Part shown: piece by piece, positions 35,217 through 36,350 of the stretch
How positions within the stretch are numbered: the first letter of the stretch is position 1
How the letters are laid out: each line of letters opens with the position of its first letter
Assembly (NCBI RefSeq): GCF_000305495.1
Contig: NZ_AJTN02000211.1
Coordinates: forward strand, 1-36,350
From: Peribacillus psychrosaccharolyticus ATCC 23296
GTDB lineage: Bacteria; Bacillota; Bacilli; Bacillales; DSM-1321
Length of the DNA stretch: 36,350 nt
Direction: 5' to 3'
Position numbers and translations under genes: made by a program
Notes under the pieces: model-generated
The model's input: the letters and a program-made list of their open reading frames with translations, nothing else
What the model was told of the DNA's origin: nothing
Database searches by the model: none

Positions 35217-35946
35217 TTGACCGCTAAACATATTTGGTTAAAAATAATTGGGTTGGAAATTCTTTTGATGTTTTTTTATATGGTTAATGGAGCCTTTGTC
35301 TCGATTACGAATCCAACACATCCAGTCTTACAATTTATCGGACTCATTCCCTTAGCCATCGGTATTTTTCTCTATTTACTTTTCAAGAAAAAATGGGAGG
35401 TTTATTTCTTTAAGCGTTTCTTTCCCTTAACCAAACAGTACATACCGTTAGTACTGGTTTTACTAATCATTGTCGTAGGAAATAAAGGGCTAGATATCTC
35501 TTCTTTCACTAATTTATTCTTTATGTTTCTCATGCAGATGTTCATTGTAGCATTTATCGAAGAAACATTTTTCCGAGGTTTCATGCTCAAATTATTTCTT
35601 ACAAAAGGAAAGGCTATGGCCGTTTTACTTACAAGCTTTCTCTTTGGCATTACCCATTCCATCCAGTTGTTTGGAGGCCAATCCATAGAGGACACCATTT
35701 TACAAATTATCTACGCCTTTATAGTCGGACTTGTTCTATCCTTACTTATCGTTACGAATCATTCCATCCTTAGTACCATCGCATTTCATGGATTTAATAA
35801 TTTCTTTAATTTTATGGGAAAAACTGAAAGTCATAACTTTTTTTGCCTATCTCATTATAGGGATCCTCGTATGCTATTCATTCTATTTGTGGAATCAAAT
35901 GACTAAACATGTCGATAACCGGATGGATCAACTTTTTGTTGGTTAA
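35217..35946 (+). pseudogene. CPBP-family intramembrane protease (Abi), frameshifted near C-terminus
   Basis: The multi-helix membrane protein has the CPBP/Rce1-like motifs FIEETFFRGF (the EE-x3-R motif), FLFGITHSIQLF and AFHGFNNFFNF, which carry the glutamate, histidine and asparagine ligands. In the first frame it ends KTESHNFFCLSHYRDP.. at 35906. Dropping one A from the A5 run 35819-35823 continues it as KLKVITFFAYLIIGILVCYS, a final membrane helix, to a stop at 35946. The break is therefore a lesion or a sequence error after the active-site motifs. GGGAG precedes a TTG at 35217; an ATG at 35199 has no ribosome site. Substrate unknown. Confidence 0.82.
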
Positions 35947-35954
35947 TACAGAAG

Positions 35955-35981
35955 AAAAAGCACCGCTTGTGCGGTGCTCTT
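35955..35981. terminator. Terminator between converging genes at the right end
   Basis: GCACCGC (35960-35966) and GCGGTGC (35971-35977) form a stem with a TTGT loop; on the minus strand TTTTTCTTC follows. It serves the truncated methyltransferase gene and perhaps the CPBP gene. Confidence 0.88.
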
Positions 35982-35987
35982 CAACTC

Positions 35988-36350
35988 CTATTCGTTCCAT
36001 AATTCCCTTGATACATTCACGATGAATTTCAGCTTTTCCCATTGCTGTTCTTCTGTCAGTTTATTTCCATGATGGGTAGAAGCAAATCCGCATTGCGGGC
36101 TTAAACACAATTGTTCATGCGGTACATATTGTGCCGCCTCTTTTATCCGCGATTTGATGACGTCTTTATCTTCTAGTTCGCCATGTTTCGAAGTAACGAC
36201 TCCTAAAACTACTTGAGCTCCACCATTTGGAATATGTTTTAATGGTTCAAAATCTCCTGAACGATGATCATCATATTCCAAGAAGAATCCATCTACTTTT
36301 TCTTTGGCTAGGAGGGTCGGTGCAATAAGCTCGTAGCTGCCTCCAAAACG
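35988..36350 (-). CDS. Cobalamin-independent methionine synthase-like protein (YxjG/YxjH type), N-terminus cut
   Basis: The last 120 or so residues are present: RFGGSYELIAPTLLAKEKVD then GFFLEYDDHRSGDFEPL, VVLGVVTSKHGELEDKDVIK and LCLSPQCGFASTHHGNKL. They fit the MetE C-terminal catalytic domain; the cysteine in SPQCGF and the histidine/glutamate context are the zinc-site pattern that activates homocysteine. The short stand-alone form (YxjG/YxjH in B. subtilis) is likely, given the ending FIVNVSRELWNE. It would transfer a methyl group to homocysteine or a related thiol. The start and any SAM/S-box leader lie beyond the right edge. Confidence 0.9.
   Translation of the reverse strand, partial: RFGGSYELIAPTLLAKEKVDGFFLEYDDHRSGDFEPLKHIPNGGAQVVLGVVTSKHGELEDKDVIKSRIKEAAQYVPHEQLCLSPQCGFASTHHGNKLTEEQQWEKLKFIVNVSRELWNE

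Overview
The window reads as chromosomal DNA of a low-GC Gram-positive of the Bacillaceae (Bacillus sensu lato). The evidence is the glpP-glpF-glpK-glpD order of Bacillus subtilis with GlpP-type leader terminators and a cre site, a divergent citR/citA pair, a yrkE-yrkF-yrkH-yrkI-yrkJ-like sulfur operon, AGGAGG-type ribosome binding sites, and a GC-rich interspersed repeat familiar from Bacillus-group genomes. No rRNA, tRNA or CRISPR array was found.

Layout: 1-764 is the truncated end of an HTH/TPR (RRNPP-like) regulator. 1039-5590 holds a PP2C-like phosphatase, a HIT protein, a class C beta-lactamase-type serine hydrolase and a dCache chemoreceptor, all on the minus strand. 5980-6677 is a frameshifted secreted DUF4163/DUF3298-type protein. 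6736-11700 is the glycerol regulon (minus strand). 11844-18693 is a six-gene oligopeptide ABC transporter operon headed by an M20 amidohydrolase, with a probable CodY box upstream. 18932-22374 holds citR plus a GNAT gene on one strand and citA plus an overlapping methyltransferase on the other. 22384-24827 holds a 21-bp minisatellite coding a heptad-repeat peptide, two GNAT enzymes and a DUF47 protein. 24835-29839 is a DUF202 gene followed by an eight-gene persulfide/sulfane-sulfur operon. 30251-32110 is a divergent, doubly frameshifted P1B-type metal ATPase. 32116-34227 holds lipoproteins and a DUF302 gene, interrupted by a small IS1182-like remnant. 34411-35946 holds a DUF421 membrane protein and a frameshifted CPBP protease. 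The right edge is a truncated MetE-like methyltransferase.

How the parts work together: GlpF imports glycerol, GlpK phosphorylates it, GlpD oxidises it, and GlpP relieves the leader terminators. The peptide operon imports peptides and its amidohydrolase probably deacylates or hydrolyses them. The sulfur operon combines DsrE, TusA, rhodanese and persulfide-dioxygenase modules with a TauE exporter, which fits capture of sulfane sulfur, oxidation to sulfite and export.

The most interesting signal is a set of near-identical palindromes, ATATACCC-N4-GGGTATAT or close variants, of the kind bound by CsoR/CstR (DUF156) repressors. Three lie between the sulfur operon and the ATPase. A fourth lies 7 kb away at the start of the heptad-repeat ORF. 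No repressor gene of that family is present in the window. Separately, five frameshifts hit four otherwise recognisable genes, at least three of them in short homopolymers, so either draft-sequence errors or recent decay must be considered.
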